From Plakobranchus ocellatus (lineage: Eukaryota; Mollusca; Gastropoda; Plakobranchidae), in contig BLXT01001278.1 in the NCBI GenBank assembly GCA_019648995.1, forward strand, positions 1,826,827 through 1,863,529: a stretch of 36,703 nucleotides of DNA, written 5' to 3'. The stretch's first letter is position 1. Each line of letters starts with the position of its first letter. Under the pieces are notes generated by a model. It made no database searches. It had not been told where the DNA came from and saw only the letters and a program-made list of their open reading frames with translations. This document shows positions 11,403-25,486 of this stretch, one piece after another. A program made the position numbers and the translations under genes.

Positions 11403-14400
11403 ATACGTCCCTCTTTTCTCTCCCTTTCTCTCTTTTTCTGTCTCTTTGTGTCTCTGTCCCTCGATTTATATTTCTCATTAAAAATTGAGATTTTCAAACC
11501 TTTATGAGGATTTAAGGAATCAAAAGACGGCATTGCCTCATTTTTCTTCTTAATTATGCTTTTATAAGTCATAATGTCACTGACTTGCATTGACGTCATG
11601 AAAATTATACATAGAACAATTGATTTTTTTTAATACAAAATGAGAAAGTACAATGACTCTGTCGCTCACCCAAACTCCGTCTTTGACCCAAAAGTTGAAC
11701 TTTCCGTGGAAGTAATAGAGCGATATCCCTGTAGAGTTGAGCAGATCGCCGCCACTGGAGAGCAAAAAGTTTGGTTCTATGTGAAAATCCAGAAATCTGA
11801 ACACCAGGCGGTAGGTTAGGTTGCTTGTACAAGCCGTGATATCGTCCACACAAGGATGTCCAGTATTGCTGACCTCCACGTACTCGCCCTGGGAGTCCAG
11901 AACCAGCAGGACATTTCTGTCTTCTCTCTCCACGGTCACGTTGCCGTAGGATTTGTAAGTGCCCAGAGAGGTCACGACCTCAGTGTTTGTGTCAGTCATG
12001 TTGAGAAAGTTGAAGTCCAGTTTTGTGGAGTGGCATGTTACTTTGGGCTTGCTAGATTTTTTTACAGCTGTGTAAATAAAACAATAAGATTAATATATCA
12101 TTCATAATAAGAATGAATGTATATGATTATTCATGCAGTAAAGCTATAGGTATAAATCAATTCTAGAAGATGATTTGTGAATTTCTGTGGGGAATGTACT
12201 TTTTAATATCTTCTTATTATCGAGCTGTGCAAATTTGAACCTATCAATATTGTATAGAAATTATTGAGAAAAATATTTTAAATTTCATTGTTTTTTCTTA
12301 GAAAGTATATCTTAAGCCTGTAGAATAGACAAAAATGTAATTATTTAATCTGATATCGAAATTTAAGAATATTTTGTTGTCGAGGACAACAGGTTATAAC
12401 ACATTCATTGAAATATAATTATTGACACCTGTAGAGGAAAATTAACGAGATAATTAAACTCTAAATATCATGAGGGATTTTTAAAATTATTTTTAATTAA
12501 ACCTTACTTGTAAGCCCCGCTCTCTGCAAGTCCGTTAGATGCACATGCACAGTCAAAACACTCATTACTAAAATTGTTGTCGTACTGTTTTTTGCATTGG
12601 TGACTACAGAGCCAGGTATGCAACCGAGACACAGAGTTTTCCCAGCAACAAGGGAGCCAGATGGAATGGGCTTGTGAGACGAAGCACTAGCAAACGCTGT
12701 CGACTGATGGCTTAGGGAGGGCGTGTTTTGACTAGTTGTACTGACTGTCATTGGTGCAGCTGTGGTAGGCGTGGTCTGTCCAATCGCATTTCCAGAGGGC
12801 GTGGTTTTGGTGACAGCTGATACGTTAGGTGATCGAGGTGCAGTCTTCACTCCGGTTTTACCTCCTAAGAGAAGCCCATCCACTATGAGCGTTATCCCTA
12901 AAGAGGGACTGAAGGTAACTGTGACATTGTGCCACGCGTCAGGTTGCCAGGTAAAGGTAGCATTCACAGTCCAGGTGTGGGTACCTGTCACAACTTGGAA
13001 GGTTATCTTATGCTTCACTCGATCATAGACCAGAGTTAATCCTGGAAGTTGGAAGTAGCAGAATATTGTTTAAAAAATAATGAATGTTGTTAGTTATACA
13101 TCTGTTAAAAATGTGGAAATTCAACAAAATGGTTTCAACTATTGATAGGGCTGAAAATACATATATGTATGTTTCAATTTACTCGTTATAAACTCTATGA
13201 TATGAAAGATTTTAATATCCTTTATATAAATAAAATTGAAAGTTTTTTTTTTTTTTGCTTAATCAAGGAAATACACCACTTCTGGAAGAAAATAATGACA
13301 AAACCATTTTTGCATGAAGTTGGAGAAGGGCAGAGGTAATTTATAATTATTTATTGTAACGTAATCACTTATGTGTTGTCCTTCATTCTGCAGCATTTCA
13401 TATACTTCATACACTTCTTGACAAATTGTTTTTGCTGAAAATACGAAAATAATACAAAAGAAATTGTCTTAAATGAGACTTCATTCTACTGACAACTCAA
13501 CTTTAAAGAGTGAGCTATTGAAAATGTCGTGGGTTATTTTTTAGGTATCTCCACTCCTTCGAACTTTATGATCATTATGTTTATTAACTTCATTATTTAT
13601 TTATATACATAAAACCACGGATATTATCTTCATGAAAAGTATTAATTGAAAGTACCCTTACAAACTTATGCGTCTATTCTATTGTTAATACCGATTACCT
13701 TGCGAGCTTGTTTTGTGTCCCGTGCTACTAGTCGCAATAAAGACCTGGTCCTCACTTATGTTCACCAGGCTGACCTCTACAATGACAGTAAAACCGGACA
13801 CGCATTTGTCAGGGTTCTGGATGCATGGGTCAGTAGGAAGAGTTACTGCCCCTCCTTTGGCCAATTGGACGATTTTGGTGTTGTTGCCAGCACTGACCAG
13901 TGTGACGTTGCCGTGTGCAGTAAGAGTGATGCTGTTGTTGGTGGTCGTTATTGTGTTATTCGTCATGGTCAGGAAGCGGGCAGGATGTAGGATAATCTGG
14001 TTCTCTGTTACAGGAGATTTTGTTTTTCAAATGCATTGATACATAACCAGCGATATTCTTGAGGCTTATCATGCGATAAAGCGATTCTTTTCTTTTCGAT
14101 GCCCGCAATATTTGATAATATTTGATTTTAAAAAAATGTTTTTGGGGTTCTATTGTTTCATTAAAATTTTGTTTTCTTGTGAACTGAAAGCTGTGGGACA
14201 TCAAGGTAAATTACAAATATCAGTTAATCCATACTTAAACTTTGCAAAATAAGCTATGCATATTTTGACGATTAAAACTTAATATATTGAGCATTTGAAT
14301 GGATAATTTACGTTCTTGATTAGGAATGTATACAAAATGTATTTATGTAATATTGAACGAAGTTAAAGCCTTCACAAGTTTGTTTAATTTTTCTGTTTTT

Positions 14401-16573
14401 ATTTATTTTTTTTTTCTATGGAACTAGAATTTTTTTTACATGAATTCATTGCACGACCAAGGACAAGGCAAAATGTACATTGAAATGTTGGTGATATATA
14501 CTTTAACAAAGATAAGTTCTAGCAAATATCATGCGAAACTGGTGTAAGAAAATAAAAATATAACCATCGTTCTTTTTCTTGAAAATAAGTGGCTTACTTT
14601 AAATTTAGCCTAATCTTCATTATTGCATCTTGATCAACTTACTTGAAGTTGCGCGCACCCGTTTCAGGAGCTATAATAAAACATTCTTCGTGTCGTCAAA
14701 ACATTCGGTAGATATCGAAATGATTTCCAAGATGAAGTAATATAAGTTGGGTCGGCTAAAACAAAAGTATCTATATCTTGATGTGCATCAATTTCAAGTT
14801 TATGCACTTTCATTAAAGTGTAATATCCGATATGGTAACATAGGATGTGATTTTATCAAGACAAGGCTGTTCGTACATCAATTTACCATCAATCCTTTAT
14901 TCTTGATAAATAAATTAGCACTCTAAAAAGAGTTGGCCTTTAAAAGTAGTTTCGATACCCACACCTTCCGCTTCAGCGACAATTTCACCAGAAAGGCTTT
15001 TTTTCAAACTATCTCTTTTGTATAAGTTAAAATATAGACATGAAGAGTAGATTACAGAGATGTTTGGTCTTCTTTGCATTTTTTCTCGCATTCTCATTAA
15101 GGCAATGCCAATGCATGGTCTGCTGAGTTTGTCTTGTTTAGTGGGAACGAAGATATTTTGGAGATTCAGTTTGTGTTCACTCTAATTCGGCTTTCCTTAT
15201 TAAAAAATAAACAATATTTAGTTTTAATTTAAACACGAATCAAATTCTCTTGAAATAATAAACCGTTTTCCGGACTGAGAAAATGTACAACTGTTAATAT
15301 GGTCTCAAAACGCATTGCGTATCCATAAAATAGCACAAAATAAAAATTGTTTCCATAAAAATCAATTTAATCCATTATTGTACTAGGTTTTCTTTGTATT
15401 GTAAAGAGATGCCTTTTTTTCCCACATTAAGCATTCTAAACTGAAATCAAATCAGACTAGGAAATCGTTAGGTCCTATGCATCACTCTTGTTTTGATTGT
15501 GGTCAGCCGCAACAGTAAATCATCTCTTCGTTCAAAGTTATTAATATTAGAAGCGAGCGTAGACTCAAAATAAAAGCCCTATATGACTTTATAAGACTGT
15601 TTTCCCACATGTAAGCGATTTATAAAAAGATTACACCATTACCCTCCTTCCTTTTAAAAAATACAGATTGCCTGTTCACTAGTTGGCTTGCTGTGTGACA
15701 GAAAGGTCAAAAACTGTTAAAGCGTAACGTCACTGTTCGCCTTGCTTTTACTTTTTTTGTAGGTTAAAAAAACTTTTTAAAACTCAAGAAATTTTTTTTT
15801 TTACTTCTTACACAATGGACATTAATAAAAGTCTTTCCATGTATGATATTTGCATGAATATTGATTGATAGATTCCAGTTTGAGAAGTAAACTTACTGGT
15901 GAGCTCGCAGCGGTTTCCATAGTATCCGTCTGTACATTTACAGAGATTTTCGCCGATGCAAGTTCCATTGTTTTGGCAATACTTAGGGGCACAAAGGTCT
16001 GTAAAAAATATAATCTGAACATTATAAGCCATTTATAGTCAGTAACTTTCTTTATACCTTGATAAAATCCTTAGCAAACAAAGGTGAAAGATGGAAATGT
16101 AAATTTATCGATGATTTCAAATATATAAATTATAAAGTCAAGGACTGAAAATTGTTTGTGTTTGTTCTTTGCTTTGCTTTTCTGTTGTTGTTGTTTTTTT
16201 TCTTGACAAATGTGGTGGATAGATGAAGAGGTATTTTACAGAAATTGTGTTTTTTGGGCGATTAATACAAAGATTTATAAATAGGTATGTAAATAAACAG
16301 CCAGACAGACGTGTAAAGGATGGTCTGATTTTTGTATATAGCCAGACCACATCACTCAGGCTTTCTGGCCCTCCCTCAGGGACTCAAACCCGCGACAGAA
16401 GAGTCCCTGCAGATCTCAGGACAAATTCGTTATCCTCTGTGCAACTGAAACCTCCGTGTAGGAGATAGATGAAAAGATAGATCCATAACAAAAACAAAAT
16501 AGAAAGATAAACAGACAGCCAGACAGACAGACAGAAAGAAAGACAGACAGACAAATAGATAGAGGGACTGGCG

Positions 16574-16647
<74 letters not shown>

Positions 16648-16742
16648 CAGATGGAAGTCCTGACAAAACAAGTAGATAGGAACAAGTACGGGAAAAAAGT
16701 GAGTATAAAGTTAAGGCAGATCACAACACCATACTGACCAAA

Positions 16743-16804
<62 letters not shown>

Positions 16805-19800
16805 GGTAAGATAAAATGTCAAAGTAGCATGTTACAAAATACATAATAAATACAGAAGTATTAGATGACATCAGCTAAAGAAAAGAAAATGCCAATAAAA
16901 ATGTCAGGAAAAAAATCCGCCATAGAATAGGATCAAATCTGCAACATACTGTGATTAAACATGTTATACCTAAATCTACTACTTAATTAGGTATATTGTT
17001 CTTTAGTGTCTATAACAACAATTGGATGAGATGATAACTAACAATTCCATTTTACCGTCTGGATCGCATCCCTGAAGCTCAAACCGTATGCAGGCATTAC
17101 CAGTGGCATCTGTGACATGCATGCGCACTAGATCTGTGACGATAATTGGCTTTAGTGTTGCCATATACGCGACAGTTGCGTTCTTTGTCACAGGAAGACT
17201 CTAATGGGCAAAGACACATAAAAGCAATTTATTAATGTGCTCCTTTCTCACCTTATGAGCATTCAGCGAAATGGCTAATTGGAGCAGCTAGTGTAGCAGT
17301 ATAAAGTTTAACAAAGATAATACGAGTACGCATTTTGATGTCCCATGTATATAAAAATATTGGGATTCTTTAGATTTGATAAACTATTTGATTGACCTAA
17401 CTGAATACTAGAATTACCTAGGCCAGAGAGAAATGTATTATTGTCTAAATATTCTCACTAATAATAGTTCAGGCTTGTTTATATATAGGCATACAATAGA
17501 ATTACCCCAAAGGTTGCCATGCTCGCGTTATTTGTTGTGAGAACTCTATACTCCAGCCGAATAGTTTTCACATAGTTGGCTGGTATCACTGTCTTGTCCA
17601 CACGCTCTGGAACCTTTTTATGAAACAAAGAGAATGTTTTTAAGTTATTTTAACAGTGTTAAAATCATTAGCTGAAATGAAAAAATTTTCATCGATTAGT
17701 TTCTCCTAAAGATAACACTTCTATTTCACTGCCGAAGCTTAAAAATTGTTTTATTTTCTGAAACATTCTACTCAAAGAGCCCACACAAAATAGAGATAAC
17801 ATTTTTTTTTGCCTTTCCTGGCATAAGTAATCGTTTATAAGTTGTGATGTTTTTTGATGCCTCTATGGAAAAGGGCTTAAATTTTTCATCTGCCTGTACA
17901 AAGTGCGGACATCTACGCCTGTGATAACCCAACCATACTTTTCATTTGACAAGACTTACATGCTGGTATTAGTCCATTGTACTCTGCGTCTGTTGTAAAT
18001 TAGCTGCATCATCCATCAGTAATGGCTTAAGTGCATGTAATAACCCAGAAAAATAGCGTAGCCGTTTGAAACCACCCAATGGTAGGCCTTTTAGATTGGC
18101 TTATAAGCTTTCATCAACCCAGAAAGTAGCTTACATGCTTGTAATAAACCAATTGTAGCATAAACTATATACAAGCATCTGTGATTGTACCGTAAATTAG
18201 AAATGGCACATCCCTTCGTAACCCGCATGTACCTGAAAACTGACGGCAGCGATAGCCATTGGGCTTGATAGTGTCATTTGGATCCATGGATCTGGATCCG
18301 CTGGGTCGGCACACCAAGCGCCATCCTCCATGCCTGTGTAAAATATAGAAATGCTGTAGACTTCTTTACAAATATTTGTAATTTATAACTCACAATGAAA
18401 TAAGTCAGATTTCAAATGTTCTGGGTCAGTTTTTTTGGTTGTATTTTCAAAGTCTATTGAATCATATGGTTTTAGAATTGAATCACGTACGCTGAAAGGC
18501 TTCTAGCTCTGGTTGGTTTTCTGGATCGTCATTTGGTTAATTGTCAACAATAGTCAAAATACTGACGTAGCAATTTTATTCAAATCATTGTGGTGTGTTT
18601 TGTTCCGCTCTCTTTTTTTCTACTTTTTGTATACATAAATTTGTTAGGACTTAATGTGTGCGTGTTAAGTGTCTGTTTAAATCTCAACTACCGCATATGG
18701 TTGTAAATTTTGTTTAAAAATAATGAGAAAGATTTCTCTGAACACTGCTAGGATATCCTGTCAAACAATTGCTCTTCTTTTTCCGTTCGAGAAATCGGTG
18801 GCTCAGTGAGTAGCAAACTTGAGCTGCGGATTTTAAGTATCCTTTATCGCAAGTCTTGTTCACAGCAAAACTGTCTAAGTGCACCACGTGAGGTACAAGT
18901 TACATCGTAAAAGAAACCATCATGCGTTTTAAGTACTAGTGTTTCTATGTCTCACTAAATGCCGTTCTAGACAATAAAACCCCCTAAAATTATAACAAAA
19001 ATCATAATCATATTCTTGGTAGAAGACTGAAAATATTACTTTTTTTAATATTTTATTGGACTAAGCTAGCATTCTCTTTCAGTGCCGAAGGTGTAAAAAC
19101 TTTCCAATATTTAAGAAGATGTCCAAAATCCACTACAGTGGTGCACAATCTTACAATGAAAGATTCGGTGTATCACCTCGTATGTCCTTAAGTCATATTA
19201 TTATTACGTCTAGTGAATGAGGACCAGTTTCCATGCGCAGCACCAGGATCATAAAACAAAGTACCTTGACAGCAGCCTGCTCTGGACATCTCTGTGCCGT
19301 GACCTGGTATACTGGAGGATGCTGAAAGTTGCCCTGGCCTGATAGAACTGTCTCTCATGCCCAGAGCACGATCGCAGACTGGAAACGTAACAGATAGTGA
19401 CAAACACCTCATAAATATAATAGGTTTTTAGAGTTGTCTCTTTTGTTTTGCGCTACACTTAAAAAAGTAATTTTCTTATTACTTGGATCAAATGAATGCA
19501 CATGGGCAAATCTAAAAATTGTATTGTTGCAATTTCTTTTTTATATTATTTGGTTTGAAACACAGACAAAGATTCAGAATTGACAAAAGTATGATAACGT
19601 TTAATTTTTTTTAAAAATAAGTTTGCCTTAGAAAAAACGTCTTTTTTAAATTTTTCACAGTGGCATAGTATCCAAGATAGCAATGTAGGAAAACGGGCAT
19701 TTTAAGGAACAAGACAGAGAAAGATAGAAATTAGCATCAGTCCTAAATTTGAAAACGATATTGTTTAATGGCAAGGAAAATCTTTCAAGTTGTGACTTCT

Positions 19801-22800
19801 TTCATCACGTTCACAAAAATCATGGAGTAAAATTTTCAAAAGCTGAAAAACAGTGATATGGAAATTGCATTGCCTGGGTAAAAAAAGATTTGTTTCATGA
19901 AAAGGATTTGGGAGGCACCTAAGTCAAACAAGTCAATTTAAAAAGGACAAATCTGGAAGGCACTTACCAGGCACCCATTTTGGAGTGGTTGATGCTGCAT
20001 TTGTAGAAGGTGACGTAGGTGTTGGTACTGTGGTAGGCAGTGGAGTTGTTTTCACAATTGTTGCTGTAGTTGTAGCAGCGACTGCCGGCGTTGTAGTTGA
20101 ACCGGAGTTTACTGATTCGTTAAGATAGGAAAAATAGAACATAAATAGATTTGAAGATTTTTTTTTACTTTAATCAATATCCATTGCATGCAATCGATTA
20201 TTGGATTCATCTTAAATGATTCAGCATCAAACAAAATGTAGCGTATGAAAATGGTTTCTAAAGAAATAAAATTATTATCTAACATTCTAAAATTCAAGAA
20301 AGGGACCATCCTGTTCCCAAATAATCAAAGTCTTACAAGTTGTGAAAGTTGATTGAGCCCCAAACTGAGAAAAGGCAAAAGATATCCAGGACAGGATCCT
20401 GATTTTTCATGATGTGCAGTATTATGAAGAAGTTTGCCTTTGCTTTTGTCAACGCCATTACAGCTGGAGTATCATATGAGACCTGGCTACCCATAGTGTG
20501 ATGGGTAGACATATGGGGGAGTGGATACGATTCCTCTGAGAAGGCATAGAACTGGTCACCTCTTGCATAGATGCCAAGCGTTCTGCCACGTTCATTTTGG
20601 TTTTTGTGTGTAAAGCCTATATACACGTAAGGTGATCTAAGAAGTACAGCGTTACATAAAAACTTACGCCTTGTAAGCCCAGCCCTGTTGGCCTCTTGCA
20701 CAAAAAGCGACACCGTGAGCACAGCTCTGACTTTGAGCACCGCCAGAGTAGTCTTGAGAGGACTACCAAGCGTGAGCTGTCTCGAGGCCGTGCCGGTGGG
20801 CACTCGTCTGCCCGCCAAGAAGGAGGAGCCGATTATCTGATCTTTTTCTAGAACCACCAGACCCTGACTGGGGCTCCAAGACACGGTCAGTTCATACCTG
20901 AAGGGTTCGTTTCAAATAACAAATTATTTCTGTGTAATGATCATTAACGAACCTTAATGCGCATGCAGCATTTTACCTTAAGAAACTCATTCAGAATATG
21001 TTAAAAAAAGTTGAAATATTAAGGAAGAAGTTAAAATGAGACGAAAGGGGGTGAACAGGATGGAAAAGGGAGGATGATGGCGTCACTAATTAGTAATTTT
21101 CATATTAATGATTGTTTAGCAAATAATAGAAAACTGTTTCAAAGTTAGAAAATGAGAGAAATTTGTCTTTCAATGACATTCATCTAATATTGATTCACTC
21201 AATTTTTTTCTCCAATTTTCTTCGACAAAGAGTGGGTTTTGTGTGTGTTATATGTTGTATGAAGCGCATAAGATTTCCACTCATGCAACGTTTTACTTTC
21301 ACAATATAAAGTATGAAGACTATATTTGCCAGGGAAAGATCAAACACTGTTTCATATCTGTAAAATAACAGATGATTTAGCCATACAAATTCTCCCTAAA
21401 GCCATTTAACACGTAGCAAGGCAGTTCATGCATTTATCATATTAAAACACGATGCATAGTAAGAATCTTCCGTTGTCTAATTCTTTTCAAGGAAGTATTT
21501 TTTTAAATATATTTCTAGTATTTATAAAATAATTATGACTCACCATCTGTTGGAAATCAATGGAAAATCTTTTGTAACAACCCAGGCCTGAGTCGAAGTT
21601 CCCACAAAGGCAGTGATTTCTCCCTTCTGGAAGAAAAGAGCTATCCCAGGAACATTGTTTTCTAATCCGCCGCTTGTAAGAACCATCTGTTGCCCAGAGT
21701 TAGTTTGCGAAAAGCTGAAGTATAAAGAGAGTTTTGCATAATGCTTAAATTAAGAAAGTAGCATCCCAAATATCGCGTGTGCTTATTATCCCTCTTCCTC
21801 TATTCTGTTCGATATTCTTTCCCTTACCATTATGGATGAAAGTAAGTCACAGTCATTTACTGCTCATTATAGAGATGGGCAAAACTGTTTTCTTTATTAC
21901 TCCGTATCTCTGCGATCGTCTAATGATAAATTTTCCTTGATGATGATTATCGACATAATTAAGCTTATCCTGTACAAATGTTTTTAGTAAGAAAATTTCA
22001 AATAAATAAAAAAGAGATTTTGAAGAAACATTTTAAAAGTGAATAATAACAACATTAATAGTTTTGCAGGGCCAGGAAAGAAACGAACCTAACAGTTACA
22101 GTGATGGTAAATCCAGATCTGCAGTTATCCAGGTCTGCTACGCAAGCGTCCAGGCTAGGGCTTTTTAGATCTACGTAACTCCCCGCGGGAATTACTAGGG
22201 CAGGGTTCAAGAGGTCACTTCTATCTAGGGTCACCTGGCCGTGGAGGGTTAGGTTGACAGAAGTAGTGACCACTGTTGTTTGAATGGTGGTCACAAATTT
22301 GAAGTTTGTCACGGGGATGCTTTGCTCTGAATCAAGTGAAGGAAAGACAGGAAAACGTTTGAGTCAGAGTTGCTTTCAAATTTCTTTGATAAAAATGGCA
22401 AGTAAAAAAGAAGTAACGCCAGTCACCAATAGGCATTGAAAGAACAAGAAAATGTAAAAGACATTATTAATCACTTTTGCACACAGATCTCTTGAGTGAG
22501 CGCTGTATATACAATTATACTGGTCAGGGCCGAATCAAGAACTTCAGAAGGGATGGGCTCTATGAGGGATCAGCTAACGAATTTTTGCGATTTGAGAGTG
22601 AAAATGTGGCCTCTCTTGGAACTAAAACAATACAAAATCAACATCCACAGGTACATAACTTTTGCAGGGAAGGGTTATGGAACCACTGGAACCCTCCAGG
22701 ATTAGGCGCTGGTGGTATATGAATAATAGTGGATAACGAACTCTTTTGTTTCAATCTGTTTCATTGTAAAATGCAATAGAAGTCTAGAATAAGTGGCAAC

Positions 22801-24118
22801 ATATTTCGTTGTAATTGTGCATTACATCAAAGTTGTTTTTGCGAAAGCAAGATGGGAAGGGCTCAATACTCCCAATAGAAGTGAGTATTTCAAGGCTTCA
22901 AAGCATTTCTTTAAAGTCTATTTATTTCGAAATTTTGTTGCTGATGAAGGTTGCTTTATGTCGGATAGATCGATAGGCACAACCGTAACTTCTTTCTTGA
23001 GATGATTCATCCATGCACATTATGTCAACTTTATTGAAACACTGTTCACCTGTGGTAGTGCCATTCGCCTGTGGCAAGCGTTTTTCACCTTTTGTCTGCT
23101 CAAATGGATGCAAATAATGAGCATGTTTTTTTAAGAAAAGCGAAATCGTTAAAAAAACAAAACTCTCTCACTTACGCGTCAATTGACACTGATCACCGAA
23201 ATATCCAGTAGATGTACAGTCACAAGCAAACTGGCCTGAGCACACTCCTCCGTTTTTACAGAAGTTGGCTGGACAAAGAGCTGTGAAAACGTTTTCGACA
23301 GGCGCATTTCTGTTATTTTAGGAATCGTATTATCAATAAAGATTACAGCAAGCCAAATATCATTAATTTGACTTTTGAGGTGAGATGAGCTGGGTAGCTA
23401 CAAGAGTAAATTGAAGCACGCTAAAGCTCAATATCTTTTGTTACGTTTCGATACAATCCAAAACATGTTCATTTTTTTAAAGCATCAAATAAAGATCTTT
23501 GTTCAGTCACAATGTAAAGTGACTAAGTGGGTATGGAGGAAAAAATGCATTATGAATTTGTCTATTATCAGAAGTTTTTCAAACAGCATCTGATGCCATA
23601 TTATGTTTAATGAAATCGTTTGATAGGTTTCTAAATTACTATTTTTTTAAACAGCAGGAGATTATCATTCCTATAAATGAATAGTTTGAGAAGCACCTGA
23701 AATGTCATACTGGCAAAGTTCAAGCCTGAAGCAAGGGCTGCCTCTGGCTTTCTTCGGTTCGATTCTTATCAGATCTGTAAAAAGAGCAGGGCGTAGCTCT
23801 ATGTCCACCAGTTTCACCGTCTCGTTAGCTATTGCGGGAACGTTCTGGATGTGGTAAACAGAGAGTGGCGACTACTGAGGCAAAGAAGTCTTAAACTCAA
23901 AAGGTATTATGCCATAAAAGTGGGGCATTGTAGAAGGTTTTTTTATGGAAGAAAAAGAATTAACGTTCTGATTGTAGCCTTTGCAATAGAAGCCATTACA
24001 ACTGTTTAAATCCATTTTTTTAATGTAAAACAAAAGATGCAGCGTTAAGATAGTTTATTTCAGTGATAATAATAGTAATAATTGTGATGATAACGATAAT
24101 GACAATAATAAAAATGAA

Positions 24119-24163
<45 letters not shown>

Positions 24164-24278
24164 GGTGCTAATCATTATTATTANNNNNNNNNNNNNNNNN
24201 NNNNNNNNNNNNNNNNNNNNNNNNNNNNNNNNNNNNNNNNNNNNNNNNNNNNNNNNNNNNNTTATTATTATTATTATT

Positions 24279-24320
<42 letters not shown>

Positions 24321-25410
24321 ATTATTATTATTTTTTTTTTGTTATTATTATTATTATAGTACATAGAAGCATTATAGCGCATATCCACTTATGCGCTTGA
24401 AATTTGAAATGCAGTTACTAATGGCTCAGTGTTTCTTAAAAATATTAATTTATGCTGTTAGTTTGCCAATGTCTCAATAGAGATATGCGCAACTATGTGT
24501 ATCAAAAGACACATGAACCAAAAATGTGAATTGTGCCATCTAAGCCGATTCAAACCACTAACACAGTTTGTTTTCTGTATTGGCATTTTTTTTAAATTTA
24601 TTACTGGCTGTACGCAATCAGCAGAGCAAATATGCAAACAGGCACGTATTGTGAAATCATTCTTGCTAACCTCCGCCACTGTTAGGAGGGAATTTAAGCC
24701 CTTCAGTTTGAAGAGAAGATCGAAGGTGACCATGAATTTTTCTGGATAGTAAAAGTTTGCTGGGAAAGGCGGACCGAGCACTGTTGGAGGCTGTAGGTGG
24801 AGGCTCCCTATGGGGACAGGTTTCTCCAGATGGATCTCGACAAACGGATGCGGGTCATTGACGGCTGGGCACCAGGCTTTACCAAATTTACCTGCAGAAA
24901 GATGATAAGAGGTCACAAAGAAGGTAAACTTTACTTGCTATTTAGAAATAAAAGAAAGTACGCGTTCCTCTCAAATTTGTGAAGTTAACATAAATTTTTC
25001 TTTTTAAAGGCAATTCAGTTTAAAAAAATCACACACTTAAATTTATAAATGATATGATTTTTCTTAAAGGTGTACATGCCTAATAAGTTTAGACTTCGTT
25101 CATTTCTTTTGTTGTTAAACATTAATTATATTATCCTCGTGGTCTTTTCTTAGCATGTATTTGTTCAATGTATCAAAATAAAAAAAAAAACATTGCCTGT
25201 AGATGTCACCTTTGCTTTAATAACAGTTTGCTCATCTATTATCCTTTCCAGTAAAAGCGATAAAATGAGAGCGTTAAGGTGATATATTGTGAATGCAATA
25301 TTTAATGTTTATCATAATAATAATGTTGGTAACGATGATAACAATATTAGTGATGATGGTGTTGAAGGTGGTGGTGATAATAATATTGGTGCTGCTACTG
25401 CAGCTGTTAT

Positions 25411-25486
<76 letters not shown>

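Noticed and set aside
13646-14039. Two overlapping plus-strand open frames of 108-114 codons
   Set aside because: They are antisense to LamG-2 exon 15, which has the domain signature and matching splice phases.
16379-16456. A functional tRNA gene
   Set aside because: The B-box is good, but I could not fold a full cloverleaf with acceptor stem and anticodon, so it is listed as SINE-like.
16384-16871. Minus-strand frames full of YLSI and SLSL repeats
   Set aside because: They are translations of GATA, CAGA and AG microsatellites.
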